Assembly: GCA_003222065.1 (NCBI GenBank)
Contig: QHUV01000199.1
Span: forward strand, 1-8,560
DNA: 8,560 nucleotides
Source of the DNA: Gemmatimonadota bacterium
Lineage (GTDB): Bacteria; Gemmatimonadota; Gemmatimonadetes; Gemmatimonadales; Gemmatimonadaceae
Direction: 5' to 3'
In this document: positions 1 through 7,221 of the stretch, in pieces
How the letters are laid out: each line of letters begins with the position of its first letter
Position numbering within the stretch: position 1 is the first letter of the stretch
Notes under the pieces: model-generated
What the model was told of the DNA's origin: nothing
Seen by the model: only the letters and a program-made list of their open reading frames with translations
Database searches by the model: none
Position numbers and translations under genes: made by a program

Positions 1-1277
1 GCGCGCGTCGAATCGGACATCCACGTTAGGCGCATGAGCCGCGCGCGGAACGCCTCACGGATGTCGTCGATTACGGCGCGCGCTTTCACGCGCGCCTCCG
101 GTGAGAACGTCCGCGTCACGTAAGCCTGCCCGAGCGCCTCGCCCATCAGCCGATCGGTCTCCTGCGCGCAGCGCTTCCAGCGCGGCAGTAGCTCCTTCGC
201 CCCAGTGAAGTTCGCGCTGAACGCAAAGTCCTCGTTCACGAACGGACTGCTCAGCCACGGCGACAGTTGCGCCAAGGCATGGAAGCGCAGATACGCGCGC
301 CAGTCGTGGAGCGGCGTCGCGGCCAACAGCTCACTCGCCCGGCGCAAGAATTCGGGCGAGGCGACGTTGACCTTTGCGACGTTGGCCGCGAGACCGATGG
401 CCCTGAAGTACGCGGGCCAGTCGACGTTGGGCGCGAGCTGGGCGAGCTGCGCCAACGACATCGGGTGGTCGGTCGCCGCCGGATCGCGCTGCGCGACCCG
501 CGTCAATGACGCCTTGGCGAGCTCCGTCTCGAGAGACATGACGAGATCCGCATCCGCCGATGCCTCGGCCGGCTCCTCGCCGGCAAGACCGAGAAGGGTT
601 CCGATGTGATGGACGTACGCGGTGCGCAACGAATCGGCGCCAGAGCCCTGATCTGTGTAGTAGTCGCGGTCCGGCATGCCCAGCCCGGATTGGAGAAGCC
701 ATACGATGTAATGCGCGGCGTCATGCGGGTCGGCGGATGGAACGTACCCGAACAGCACGTTCGCGCCGCTCATGCGCAGCTCGGCAATTTCCGTAAGCAG
801 TGCCGCGCGCGACGTGATGGCATCGATGCGCGCCAGCATCGGACGCAACGTCGTCGCGCCTTTCGACTCGGCGCCGACCGAGTCCATGCATGATGCGTAG
901 AAGGTGCCGAGCTTGCGTTGCGTGCTATTCGTGGCCGGCGATGAGCGCTTCGCCATCGCCTGCTCGAGCACGGAACGGACAACGAGCTCGTTGCGGTCCG
1001 CCATGTCGCGGCCGACGCCTGACGAGGAGTACGCGGCGGGGATCACGTCGTGCGCGAGCCATGTACCATTCGCGAACTGAAAGAAATCGCCGCACGCTCT
1101 GACGCTCGTGTCGATCATCGCCGGATCGATGACTCGAAGCGCCGTGAGTTGTTGGTCTAGTCGCGGCGCGGCTGCCTGTCGCTGTGCATGAGCGTCGCTG
1201 GCGACCAGAGCGATGGACACAAACGCCGTCACCCAGCGGCGGGAGTAATTCAAACAATGGAAACGTTGCTGGGACAT
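1..1277 (-). CDS. Secreted M13-family metallopeptidase (neprilysin/PepO-like), N-terminal part
   Basis: An open frame runs from ATG at 1277 to the window edge without a stop: 425 residues of a family usually near 680. Residues 1-31 form a Sec signal peptide (Arg-Arg at 13-14, then a hydrophobic stretch, then AHA before Gln32). The mature part has M13 N-terminal landmarks: CGDFFQFANGTW at 62-73, DRNEL near 94, FYASCMD near 126-132 and MPDRDYYT near 201-208. The visible end, a WMSDST stretch, also matches the family. The zinc site (HExxH and downstream ExxxD) falls beyond the window, so catalytic competence cannot be judged. M13 enzymes are zinc endo-oligopeptidases acting outside the cytoplasm. 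ATG 1277 is chosen because it gives a complete signal peptide; no strong Shine-Dalgarno is seen, and TTG at 1253 is an alternative. It is divergent from the TPR-like gene. Confidence 0.93.
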   Translation of the reverse strand, partial: MSQQRFHCLNYSRRWVTAFVSIALVASDAHAQRQAAAPRLDQQLTALRVIDPAMIDTSVRACGDFFQFANGTWLAHDVIPAAYSSSGVGRDMADRNELVVRSVLEQAMAKRSSPATNSTQRKLGTFYASCMDSVGAESKGATTLRPMLARIDAITSRAALLTEIAELRMSGANVLFGYVPSADPHDAAHYIVWLLQSGLGMPDRDYYTDQGSGADSLRTAYVHHIGTLLGLAGEEPAEASADADLVMSLETELAKASLTRVAQRDPAATDHPMSLAQLAQLAPNVDWPAYFRAIGLAANVAKVNVASPEFLRRASELLAATPLHDWRAYLRFHALAQLSPWLSSPFVNEDFAFSANFTGAKELLPRWKRCAQETDRLMGEALGQAYVTRTFSPEARVKARAVIDDIREAFRARLMRLTWMSDSTR

Positions 1278-1298
1278 TGTGGCGATTCTCGCGCGGTA

Positions 1299-1342
1299 GT
1301 TGGCAACGCCGAACGTAGGACCGGGAAACCGGTTGTCAACGC
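1299..1342. repeat. Pair of direct repeats GTTGNCAACGC in the divergent intergenic region
   Basis: GTTGGCAACGC (1299-1309) and GTTGTCAACGC (1332-1342) match at 10 of 11 positions. Each has a palindromic core GTTG-N-CAAC, and they lie 33 bp apart, about three helical turns. One overlaps the candidate -35 of the M13 gene and the other the predicted start of transcription. A dimeric repressor site is possible, but the -35 consensus alone explains part of the second copy. Confidence 0.3.
1312..1339 (-). promoter_or_regulatory. Candidate sigma-70-type promoter for the M13 peptidase gene
   Basis: Read on the minus strand, a perfect TTGACA (1339-1334) is followed after 16 bp by TACGTT (1317-1312), which matches TATAAT at only 3 of 6 positions. 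Transcription would start near 1305, leaving a leader of about 28 nt before ATG 1277. The -35 is strong and the -10 weak, so this is a candidate only. Confidence 0.33.
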
Positions 1343-1422
1343 ACAATGGCTCCCGCTTTCTCCGGTGGCGTGGGGCGTGCAATGAATGGCGAGTGAGACG
1401 TCACGACTCGTGAGTCCATTGG

Positions 1423-1427
1423 GGAGG
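1423..1427 (+). promoter_or_regulatory. Ribosome binding site deciding the start of the TPR-like gene
   Basis: GGAGG lies 9 nt before ATG 1437. It selects that start over the in-frame ATG at 1386, which has no such site and would put 17 extra residues in front of the signal peptide. Confidence 0.7.
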
Positions 1428-1436
1428 TGTGGTCGC

Positions 1437-2207
1437 ATGTTCCGAACTCTGAATCGCGGGTGGATCGTGGTGCTATTTGCCGGAATGGGCGTGCCCGTTG
1501 TGCATGCCCAACGCGCTGGTACCACGCTGCGCGATTCCGTCGGTGACGCCGCCGCGGCGTTGCTCAATGACGGGCGCACGAACGAAGCACGCATCGCGCT
1601 CATGCGCGCGCTACGCGCCGGCACTGATCCCGCGCAAAAGGCGACATATCGGCTCGAGCTGGGCGACACGTTCCTGTTCGACGGGCAATACGGCGAAGCT
1701 GCGCGGGCGTACAACGCCGTGCTCGCGGGCACTCAGGCAGTCACCGTAGACAGCCTCGTTCGGTGGGCGCACCACGGTTTAGCGTTGGTCGACGCATTCA
1801 ATGGACGTTCCGCGCGCGCGGCGACGCATTTCGTCGAAGCACTGAAGGGGCCGACCTCGCTCACCGACAGCATCGAGATGCTCGTCATCACGTCTCAACA
1901 TGACTCGGCGCTCAAAGCGCTCGATCGTTTGGCGCGGCAGAATCCTGACGCAGCGCAATTCATACACGCGTTCCGTGGTCTGAGCTGGATGATGGCGGGG
2001 CATTGTACGCAGGCGCTGCCAGAGATTGCGAAGGCGCCACACCAGGATCGCCCCGTGCCACTCGCGGTGCGCGGACGCTGTGCAAGCAAGCATGGCCAGC
2101 GCACCGATGCACTCGCGTTGCGCGATTCGGTGCTGAAGCAGAAAGTGCCGGATCCATTCGCGTGGTATGTGCTCATCGCGCGGGATGCGGCGCGAAAGAT
2201 CGAATAG
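1437..2207 (+). CDS. Exported TPR-like repeat protein, function unknown
   Basis: The product is 256 residues. Residues 1-24 are a Sec signal peptide (basic start, hydrophobic core, VHA before Gln25). The mature protein is alanine-rich and helical, with repeat units resembling tetratricopeptide repeats. Clear examples are the segments with LLNDGRTNEARIALMRAL, LGDTFLFDGQYGEAARAYNAV and, more weakly, HHGLALVDAFNGRSARAATHF. TPR folds are protein-interaction scaffolds, and no catalytic motif is visible. The gene lies 46 bp before the M20 peptidase gene on the same strand, so the two may be co-transcribed, but nothing in the sequence shows a physical partner. An upstream in-frame ATG at 1386 is rejected on ribosome-site and signal-peptide grounds. 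The TPR assignment is by eye; a generic helical repeat is the alternative. Confidence 0.8.
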   Translation: MFRTLNRGWIVVLFAGMGVPVVHAQRAGTTLRDSVGDAAAALLNDGRTNEARIALMRALRAGTDPAQKATYRLELGDTFLFDGQYGEAARAYNAVLAGTQAVTVDSLVRWAHHGLALVDAFNGRSARAATHFVEALKGPTSLTDSIEMLVITSQHDSALKALDRLARQNPDAAQFIHAFRGLSWMMAGHCTQALPEIAKAPHQDRPVPLAVRGRCASKHGQRTDALALRDSVLKQKVPDPFAWYVLIARDAARKIE

Positions 2208-2253
2208 TTCATATCGCCGCGTCCTCTGCGGTTTCGCACGTTAGCTTCAGTCC

Positions 2254-3579
2254 ATGCGTGAATCGTTGCTTCTTCTGGCCGCATTGGCGTTGGGCACGCG
2301 AGCATCCGGGCAAGCCGCGGGTGCAACGTTGTCGAACGAAGAACGAGCTCTCGTTCAACATGTCGATGCGGAGAACGCGCGTTCTATTGCTTTATTACAG
2401 CGCATCGTCGACATCAACAGCGGGACGATGAACTTCGCCGGTGTCCGCCGAGTCGCCGACGTGTTGCGCGTCGAGCTGGACTCGCTCGGCTTCACCACGA
2501 GATGGATAGATGGCGCTTCGTTTCATCGTGCCGGCCACCTCGTCGCCGAGCACGCGGGACCCGGTCCGAAACTGCTGCTCATCGGGCATCTCGATACGGT
2601 GTTCGAGCCGAGCAGCCCATTTCAGCGCTTCGAGCGGTTGGACGATTCGACGGCGCGCGGGCCTGGCGTGATCGACATGAAGGGAGGAGACGTTGTCATC
2701 ATCAGCGCCTTACGCGCCTTACGAGCCGTCGGCCTGCTCGCGCGGCTCAACGTCACCGTCGTGTTCCATGGCGACGAAGAGGATGCGGGAACGCCGCTCA
2801 GCGAGGCCCGGCGGGCGCTGATCGACGCCGCGCATGGCGCGACGTCGGCGATCGGCTTCGAGGATGGATCAGGTGATCCTCGCCTCGCGGTCATCTCACG
2901 CCGCGGTGACGAGTCCTGGACACTGCGGACGACGGGCACGCCGGCGCATTCGTCGCAGATCTTTCAGAAAGAAGTCGGCGCCGGGGCGGTGTACGAAGCA
3001 ACGCGCGTGTTGAGTGAGTTCTACCGACAGCTGTCGGGCGAGCGATACCTGACGTTCAATCCGGGTCTCGCGTTAGGCGGCACGGCCGTCCGCGTCGATA
3101 GCACCGGGGTTGCCGGTGCGGCGGAAGGCAAGGCGAACGTCGTCGCCGAGCACATGACCGTCGTAGGCGACCTCCGGACGATCTCACCAGAGCAGCTCGC
3201 GCGCGCGAAGCGAATGATGCAGGCGATCGTCGCGACACATCTGCCGAATACCACCGCGGAGCTGACATTCGACGCGGGTTATCCGCCGATGGCGCCGACG
3301 GCGGGCAATCGACGACTGCTGACGCTCTACGATCGCGTCAGCCGCGATCTCGGTTTGTGGCCGGTGACCGCGGTCGATCCGTCAAAGGCCGGCGCGGCCG
3401 ACGTGTCCTTCGTGGCGGACCTCGTGCCGATGAAGATCGACGGAGTAGGGCTTTCTGGCCACGACGATCATACGACGAAGGAAACGGCGGACTTGCGCAT
3501 GTTGCCGGTGCAAACGAAGCGCGCGGCCCTGTTGCTATACCGACTCTCCATCAAAACGCCGGAAGCGAGCGATCGGTAA
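2254..3579 (+). CDS. Exported M20-family metallopeptidase, carboxypeptidase G2-like
   Basis: The 441-residue product starts with a short signal peptide (about residues 1-20). The M20 di-zinc ligand set appears in order: His112 in GHLDT, bridging Asp141 in GVIDMKGG, catalytic Glu175 and ligand Glu176 in HGDEEDAG, an acidic ligand at Glu203 or Asp204 in GFEDGSGD, and a C-terminal histidine at His403 or His406 in GHDDHTTKE. The dimerisation (lid) domain runs from about residue 215 to 330. Spacing and export resemble carboxypeptidase G2, which removes C-terminal glutamate from peptides or folate-type substrates; the substrate here is unknown. All active-site residues appear to be present, so an active enzyme is likely. 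ATG 2254 gives the signal peptide, although no Shine-Dalgarno is evident. The gene follows the TPR-like gene by 46 bp and probably shares its transcript. Confidence 0.92.
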   Translation: MRESLLLLAALALGTRASGQAAGATLSNEERALVQHVDAENARSIALLQRIVDINSGTMNFAGVRRVADVLRVELDSLGFTTRWIDGASFHRAGHLVAEHAGPGPKLLLIGHLDTVFEPSSPFQRFERLDDSTARGPGVIDMKGGDVVIISALRALRAVGLLARLNVTVVFHGDEEDAGTPLSEARRALIDAAHGATSAIGFEDGSGDPRLAVISRRGDESWTLRTTGTPAHSSQIFQKEVGAGAVYEATRVLSEFYRQLSGERYLTFNPGLALGGTAVRVDSTGVAGAAEGKANVVAEHMTVVGDLRTISPEQLARAKRMMQAIVATHLPNTTAELTFDAGYPPMAPTAGNRRLLTLYDRVSRDLGLWPVTAVDPSKAGAADVSFVADLVPMKIDGVGLSGHDDHTTKETADLRMLPVQTKRAALLLYRLSIKTPEASDR

Positions 3580-3590
3580 GGGCTGTCACA

Positions 3591-3612
3591 ACAAATTCGC
3601 AGGGTGAATTGT
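3591..3612 (+). terminator. Weak hairpin after the M20 gene, possible terminator
   Basis: AATTC (3594-3598) pairs with GAATT (3606-3610) around a 7-nt loop, and two further pairs form if A3593 is bulged. The stem is AT-rich and no T-run follows, so termination is doubtful. The rest of 3580-3760 shows no supportable gene. Confidence 0.18.
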
Positions 3613-3760
3613 CCGGGCGCAGGGACGCGCGACACGTCGAGCGAGCTAGTTCGTCTCTTGAGTGGCGACGCAGGCTCCGACTATGCCGCGTGCCCTCGTG
3701 ATGGTCGTGTGAGCGCTGTCACGCTGCGACTCGTTTCTGCAGTCCGCCCCGGGCCCCTGG

Positions 3761-4900
3761 ATGCCGTACCTCTCGTTCGACAGCGAGTACTGCGAGCTTC
3801 GCTTCGGCGCTAACCTGCTTGGTGGGCGCGGCGAGGGCAGCGTGTTGCTGTCGGTGCTGGCCTCGATGCCACCGACGGCGCTCATACTCGTGAGCGGCGA
3901 CGGGCGGACGACGATTCGTCGTCTTCCGTCGCGCTTTCCAATTCGCGTCGACGGAGAAATCCTCGGCTCCGCGTCGATGGAACTGCTCGACAATTCGCAC
4001 CTCGAGGTCGGCGAGCACCGGTTGATCTTCAACCTGTCGGTCGAAATACCGGCGGCGAGTGGCGCGCACGAAGTCACCGTCGGTACCGCGGCCACGGCTC
4101 CGGGAGGTGCGGGACGGCCCAGCGCGGAGCGGCCCATTCCCGACATCGACCCTAACGACGTCTCGCCGTGGCTGCTTCGCGAGATGCGCACGGGACGAAC
4201 GATCAGCGTGCCCCGCGGGGGCATGCTGATTGGACGCAGCGAAGATTGTCACCTCGTCGTCCCCGGGCGCGGTGTCTCGCGCCGGCATGCGCTACTCGAG
4301 CCCTACGCGACCGGGTTCGCTGTCTCTGATCTGAGCGCCAACGGCACACTCGTAAACCGCATCCGATGCCGGGATCATCAACCCCTCTCGAGCGGCGACA
4401 TGGTCCGCATCGGTGATGAGGATTATCGCGTCGAGAATGGCAGCGCGACGCGTCCACCTCAATCGGAGAGCCAGCGCGCCACGGAATTTGTGCAGACCGT
4501 CCCGGTGCCAACGGACGAGGAGCGACCGGAGCCTCTCGCGTCGCTCGAGGTGACGCGCGGTGGATTACGCGGGACGCACTACTCGATCGAGCGTCCAGTG
4601 TGCGCCATCGGCAGCTCGCGCGCGAACGATCTGCGCCTCGCCGATCCGAGCGTCGCACCCTCACACGCGACGCTCATGCTCAAAGGGGAAACGTGGTATG
4701 TCGCGGACCTTCGCTCGCGTCATGGTACGTTCGTGAACGGCTATCGCGTTGCCACGGAGCGCGCGCTGGCGCCCGGTTGCACCATAACGGTGGGACACGT
4801 GACGTTGGTCTTCCGTGCCCGCAGGAGTCTGCCTGCACCGGAACCAGAACAGCCAGAAGGCTGGGTCACCCGCTTCGTGAAATTCCTCCGAGCGAGCTGA
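3761..4900 (+). CDS. Multi-FHA-domain protein (two clear FHA domains plus one degenerate)
   Basis: The protein has 379 residues with no signal peptide and no obvious membrane segment, so it should be cytoplasmic. FHA domain A spans about 142-225, with GRS at 158-160, SRRHA at 173-177 and DLSANGTLVN at 190-199. FHA domain B spans about 261-352, with GSSRANDL at 284-291, SHA at 301-303 and DLRSRHGTFVNG at 316-327. Both keep the residues the family uses to bind phosphothreonine, although B has Gly-Ser-Ser instead of Gly-Arg-Ser and Ala-Pro before SHA. The first 95 residues look like a third, degenerate FHA fold: a VDGEILG and LEVGEHRLIF pattern is present but the GRS and SxxH signatures are absent. 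FHA proteins read Ser/Thr-kinase phosphorylation; no kinase, phosphatase or secretion gene is seen nearby. An in-frame stop at 3710 limits the start. ATG 3761 is the first good codon but has no clear ribosome site. Confidence 0.9.
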   Translation: MPYLSFDSEYCELRFGANLLGGRGEGSVLLSVLASMPPTALILVSGDGRTTIRRLPSRFPIRVDGEILGSASMELLDNSHLEVGEHRLIFNLSVEIPAASGAHEVTVGTAATAPGGAGRPSAERPIPDIDPNDVSPWLLREMRTGRTISVPRGGMLIGRSEDCHLVVPGRGVSRRHALLEPYATGFAVSDLSANGTLVNRIRCRDHQPLSSGDMVRIGDEDYRVENGSATRPPQSESQRATEFVQTVPVPTDEERPEPLASLEVTRGGLRGTHYSIERPVCAIGSSRANDLRLADPSVAPSHATLMLKGETWYVADLRSRHGTFVNGYRVATERALAPGCTITVGHVTLVFRARRSLPAPEPEQPEGWVTRFVKFLRAS

Positions 4901-4910
4901 GATAACCGGG

Positions 4911-5019
4911 ATTGTCATCCCGAGCGAAGCGAGCGGGTACCCGCTACGCGGGTGCTGCACTTGCGCTATGATAAGGCGAAGTGCAGATCCCTCGTCGTTT
5001 CACTCCTCGGGATGACATT
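4911..5019. repeat. Nested inverted-repeat (REP/MITE-like) element
   Basis: The outer arms are a perfect 12-bp inverted repeat: TGTCATCCCGAG at 4913-4924 against CTCGGGATGACA at 5006-5017. Inside are a perfect 14-bp palindrome (4932-4945), a hairpin of ACCCGC and GCGGGT around a 3-nt loop (4939-4953), and an 8-bp stem CTGCACTT (4955-4962) with AAGTGCAG (4979-4986). There is no coding capacity for a transposase. Elements starting GTCATCCCGAGCGAAGCGAG are, to my knowledge, dispersed in several soil-bacterial genomes; copy number here cannot be counted. It begins 10 bp after the FHA stop and ends where homology to the hydroxylase small subunit begins. Confidence 0.8.
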
Positions 5020-5368
5020 GAGGAGTGTTGCTTCGTGCGTGACGCCAGTTGCCGCCGTGAAGGGCGCTGAGGTCACGACGATTGAAGGGCTCTCTGTCGA
5101 CGGAACGCATCCGCTGCAGCGGGCGTGGGAACAGGTCGACGTCCCGCAGTGTGGCTACTGCCAGGCGGGCCAGCTGATGTCCGCCGCGGCACTGCTCAAG
5201 AAGACGCCGAATCCCACCGACGCCGACATCGACGCGGCAATGAACGGCAATCTCTGCCGCTGCGGAACGTACCTGCGCATCCGCGAAGCGATCCACCTAG
5301 CTGCGTCGATGACGCCGACGCCGGCGACGCAAGCCGGCCGCGCGCGTGTCGGCGCGAGCAAGCGCTAA
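5012..5368 (+). pseudogene. Truncated (2Fe-2S) small subunit of a molybdenum hydroxylase, IorA-type
   Basis: From about 5030 the frame encodes the C-terminal half of an IorA/CO-dehydrogenase-small-subunit protein: [14 protein letters not shown], then [22 protein letters not shown] and [16 protein letters not shown]. The CxxC and CxC cysteines of the helical [2Fe-2S] domain are all present. The N-terminal plant-ferredoxin domain, with its CxxxxCGxC pattern and roughly the first 60 residues of a normal protein of about 150, is missing; repeat-element sequence occupies its place. The frame is open back to GTG 4952, and ATG 5012 lies in the repeat's right arm, but neither has a ribosome site. In the intact enzyme this subunit carries electrons from the molybdenum centre; without the first cluster that chain would be broken. 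Its stop codon overlaps the ribosome site of the large-subunit gene, a normal operon arrangement. The family is certain; substrate naming (isoquinoline, aldehyde) is not. Confidence 0.88.
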
Positions 5369-5373
5369 GGAGG
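5369..5373 (+). promoter_or_regulatory. Strong ribosome binding site of the large-subunit gene
   Basis: GGAGG within TAAGGAGG lies 4 nt before ATG 5378, and its first bases overlap the TAA stop of the small subunit (5366-5368). This fixes the start and indicates translational coupling in the ancestral operon. Confidence 0.75.
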
Positions 5374-5377
5374 CGCC

Positions 5378-6343
5378 ATGACGACGAACCTAACGAGCGA
5401 GATCGTCAGCCGCCGGCACTTTCTTCGCGCGAGCGCGCTGGTCGGTGGTGGCGTGTTGATCGCCAGCTACCTCGAGCCGTTTGCCGGCGCCGCCGCGTTG
5501 GCGAGCCCCGAGGGCGTAGCCGGCGGCGCCGCCGATTTCGTGCCTAACGCCTTCATTCGCATCGCGCCGACCGGCATCGTCACGATCATCGCCAAGAACC
5601 CGGAGATCGGCCAGGGCATCAAGACGATGCTGCCAATGCTCATCGCCGAGGAGCTGGACGTCGACTGGAAAGACGTGCGCATCGAACAGGCGGCGCTCGA
5701 CACGAAGAAGTTCGAGAACCAGTGGGCCGGCGGCAGTACAGCGACGCCGACAAACTGGCTGCCGATGCGCCGCGTCGGCGCGGCGGCGCGGGCGATGCTG
5801 GTCGCGGCGGCCGCGCAGACGTGGGGCGTCGCGGACAGCGAGTGTGAGACCCGTTCCGGTGCGGTGCATCATCGCGCGAGCGGCCGCAGCCTCAAGTACG
5901 CCCAATTGGGACAAAAAGCAGCAACTATCCAAGCACCAGCTCTCGAAACAATTGCGCTCAAGGATCCGAGCCAGTTCCGCATCATTGGAACGCGCGTGCT
6001 AGGCGTCGACAATCACGCGATCGTCACCGGCAAGCCGATGTACGGCATCGACGTCACCATGCCGGGCATGCTGTACGCCGTGTTCGAGAAATGCCCAGTC
6101 TTTGGCGGGAAGGTAGTCAGCGCGAACCTGGACGAGGTCAAAGCGGAACGCGGCGTTAAGCATGCGTTCGTCGTCGAGGGAGGCACTCAGCTCGCCGGCA
6201 CGCCGATTACTTCTATCCGTTCATCTCGCACTCGCCGCTCGAGCCGCAGAACTGTACCGCCTCGTATCGCGATGGGAAGCTCGAGATCTGGGCGCCGAGC
6301 CAGACACCCGCGAACGGACGTCACATGGTCGCGCAGACGTTAG
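5378..6343 (+). pseudogene. Molybdenum hydroxylase large subunit (IorB-type), N-terminal fragment before frameshift
   Basis: Residues 1-274 align by eye with xanthine-dehydrogenase-family molybdopterin-binding subunits of the IorB type. A TAT signal carries SRRHFLR at 11-17 and a hydrophobic stretch ending near AAALA, so the enzyme would be exported folded with its cofactor. Family landmarks follow: NPEIGQGIKTMLPMLIAEEL, QWAGGST, the MYGIDVTMPGMLYA segment and KCPVFGGKV, ending with [11 protein letters not shown] at about 6199. Beyond residue 274 the frame reads an arginine/serine-rich tail to a stop at 6343 that has no family character. The genuine continuation is in the +2 frame from 6202. 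The family normally has about 70 residues between GGTQLAG and the YPFISH motif, and these are absent. The signal peptide and preceding sequence look normal, so the damage is local. Confidence 0.9.
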
Positions 6344-7206
6344 GCATCAAAGAAGAAGACATCACGATCCACCTCACGCGCACTGGCGGCGGCTTCGGCC
6401 GCCGGCTCGCCAACGACTACATGGTCGAGGCGGCGTGGATCGCGAAGGAAGTCGGCGTCCCCGTGAAGCTCCTCTGGACGCGCGAGGACGATGTCCGTCA
6501 TGACTTCTATCGGCCCGCGGGCTTTCACTTCTTTACGGGCGGAGTCAGTGGAGACGGGACGCTGGTCGCGTTGCGTGATCACTTCGTCTCCTTCGGCGAC
6601 GCCGAACGCTTCGCGCCGAGCGCCGGTATCACGGCGAACGAGTTTCCGGCGCGCTTCATCGCGAACTGCGAGATTGTTGCGTCCGTGATGCCGTTAGGCG
6701 TCCCGACGGGAGCGCTACGCGCGCCGCAAAGCAACGGTCTCGCGTTTGCTTTCCAGTCATTTCTCGACGAGCTCGCAGGTTTGGCTGGGAAGGATCCGCT
6801 GCAGTTCCGTCTCGACTTGCTGGCCAATTCGCCAACGGCCGATGCGCCACCCCCGGCGGGCCAGCAGGCGCCGCCGCCGGGATTCACGTTCGACGCGGCG
6901 CGGATGCGTGGCGTGCTGGAATTGGTGGCGGAAAAATCCGGCTGGAGCTCCATGAAGCTGCCGCGCGGTACCGGTCGTGGTGTCGCTTTCTACTTCAGTC
7001 ACCGTGGTTACTTCGCCGAAGTCGTACAAGCGACAGTGAGCAAAGCTGGCGCGCTGAAGGTCGACAAGGTGTGGGTAGCCGGCGACGTCGGCAGCCAGGT
7101 GATCAACCCGAGCATGCCGCCGGCGCTGTGTAACGCGATTTTCGATGCCATTGGGAAGCGCGTTAGGACTCTGCCGCTATCGAAGCAGGATTTGTCCTGG
7201 AGCTGA
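6202..7206 (+). pseudogene. Molybdenum hydroxylase large subunit (IorB-type), C-terminal fragment with second internal deletion
   Basis: From 6202 the frame encodes [20 protein letters not shown], then [58 protein letters not shown] and [10 protein letters not shown], all molybdopterin-binding core motifs of the IorB family. Near 7111-7119 it jumps from GSQVINPS directly to [10 protein letters not shown] and then the normal end [16 protein letters not shown]. Family members normally have about 60 residues in between, including the GxGE motif bearing the catalytic glutamate. This second gap keeps the frame. The two fragments together encode about 608 residues against 730-780 in intact relatives. 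ATG 6325 could in theory start a separate product, but it lies inside the domain and has no ribosome site. With a frameshift and loss of the catalytic segment, a working enzyme is very unlikely. Confidence 0.9.
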
Positions 7207-7221
7207 ATCGAAGCGGGAGCA

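Noticed and set aside
331..702. Minus-strand open frame of 123 codons inside the M13 region
   Set aside because: It is an out-of-frame reading of the same strand as the M13 peptidase, whose own frame carries the conserved M13 motifs.
3604..3813. Small plus-strand open frame in the gap before the FHA gene
   Set aside because: It starts at GTG without a ribosome site, runs into the FHA coding region in another frame and has no recognisable content.
3646..4288. Two overlapping minus-strand open frames of about 190 codons
   Set aside because: They lie antisense to the FHA gene, have low-complexity Arg/Ser/Pro compositions, and lack ribosome sites or recognisable motifs.
4911..5019. CRISPR repeat or tRNA-like structure
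   Set aside because: There is a single copy with no spacers, and the folding is of nested palindromes rather than a cloverleaf.
6190..6210. Programmed ribosomal frameshift in the large subunit
   Set aside because: There is no slippery heptamer or following structure, and about 70 family-conserved residues are missing at the junction, which slippage cannot explain.
4900..7206. A new compact molybdenum hydroxylase lacking the ferredoxin domain
   Set aside because: The combination of a frameshift, loss of the catalytic-glutamate segment and a repeat element at the truncated 5' end fits decay better than a functional redesign.
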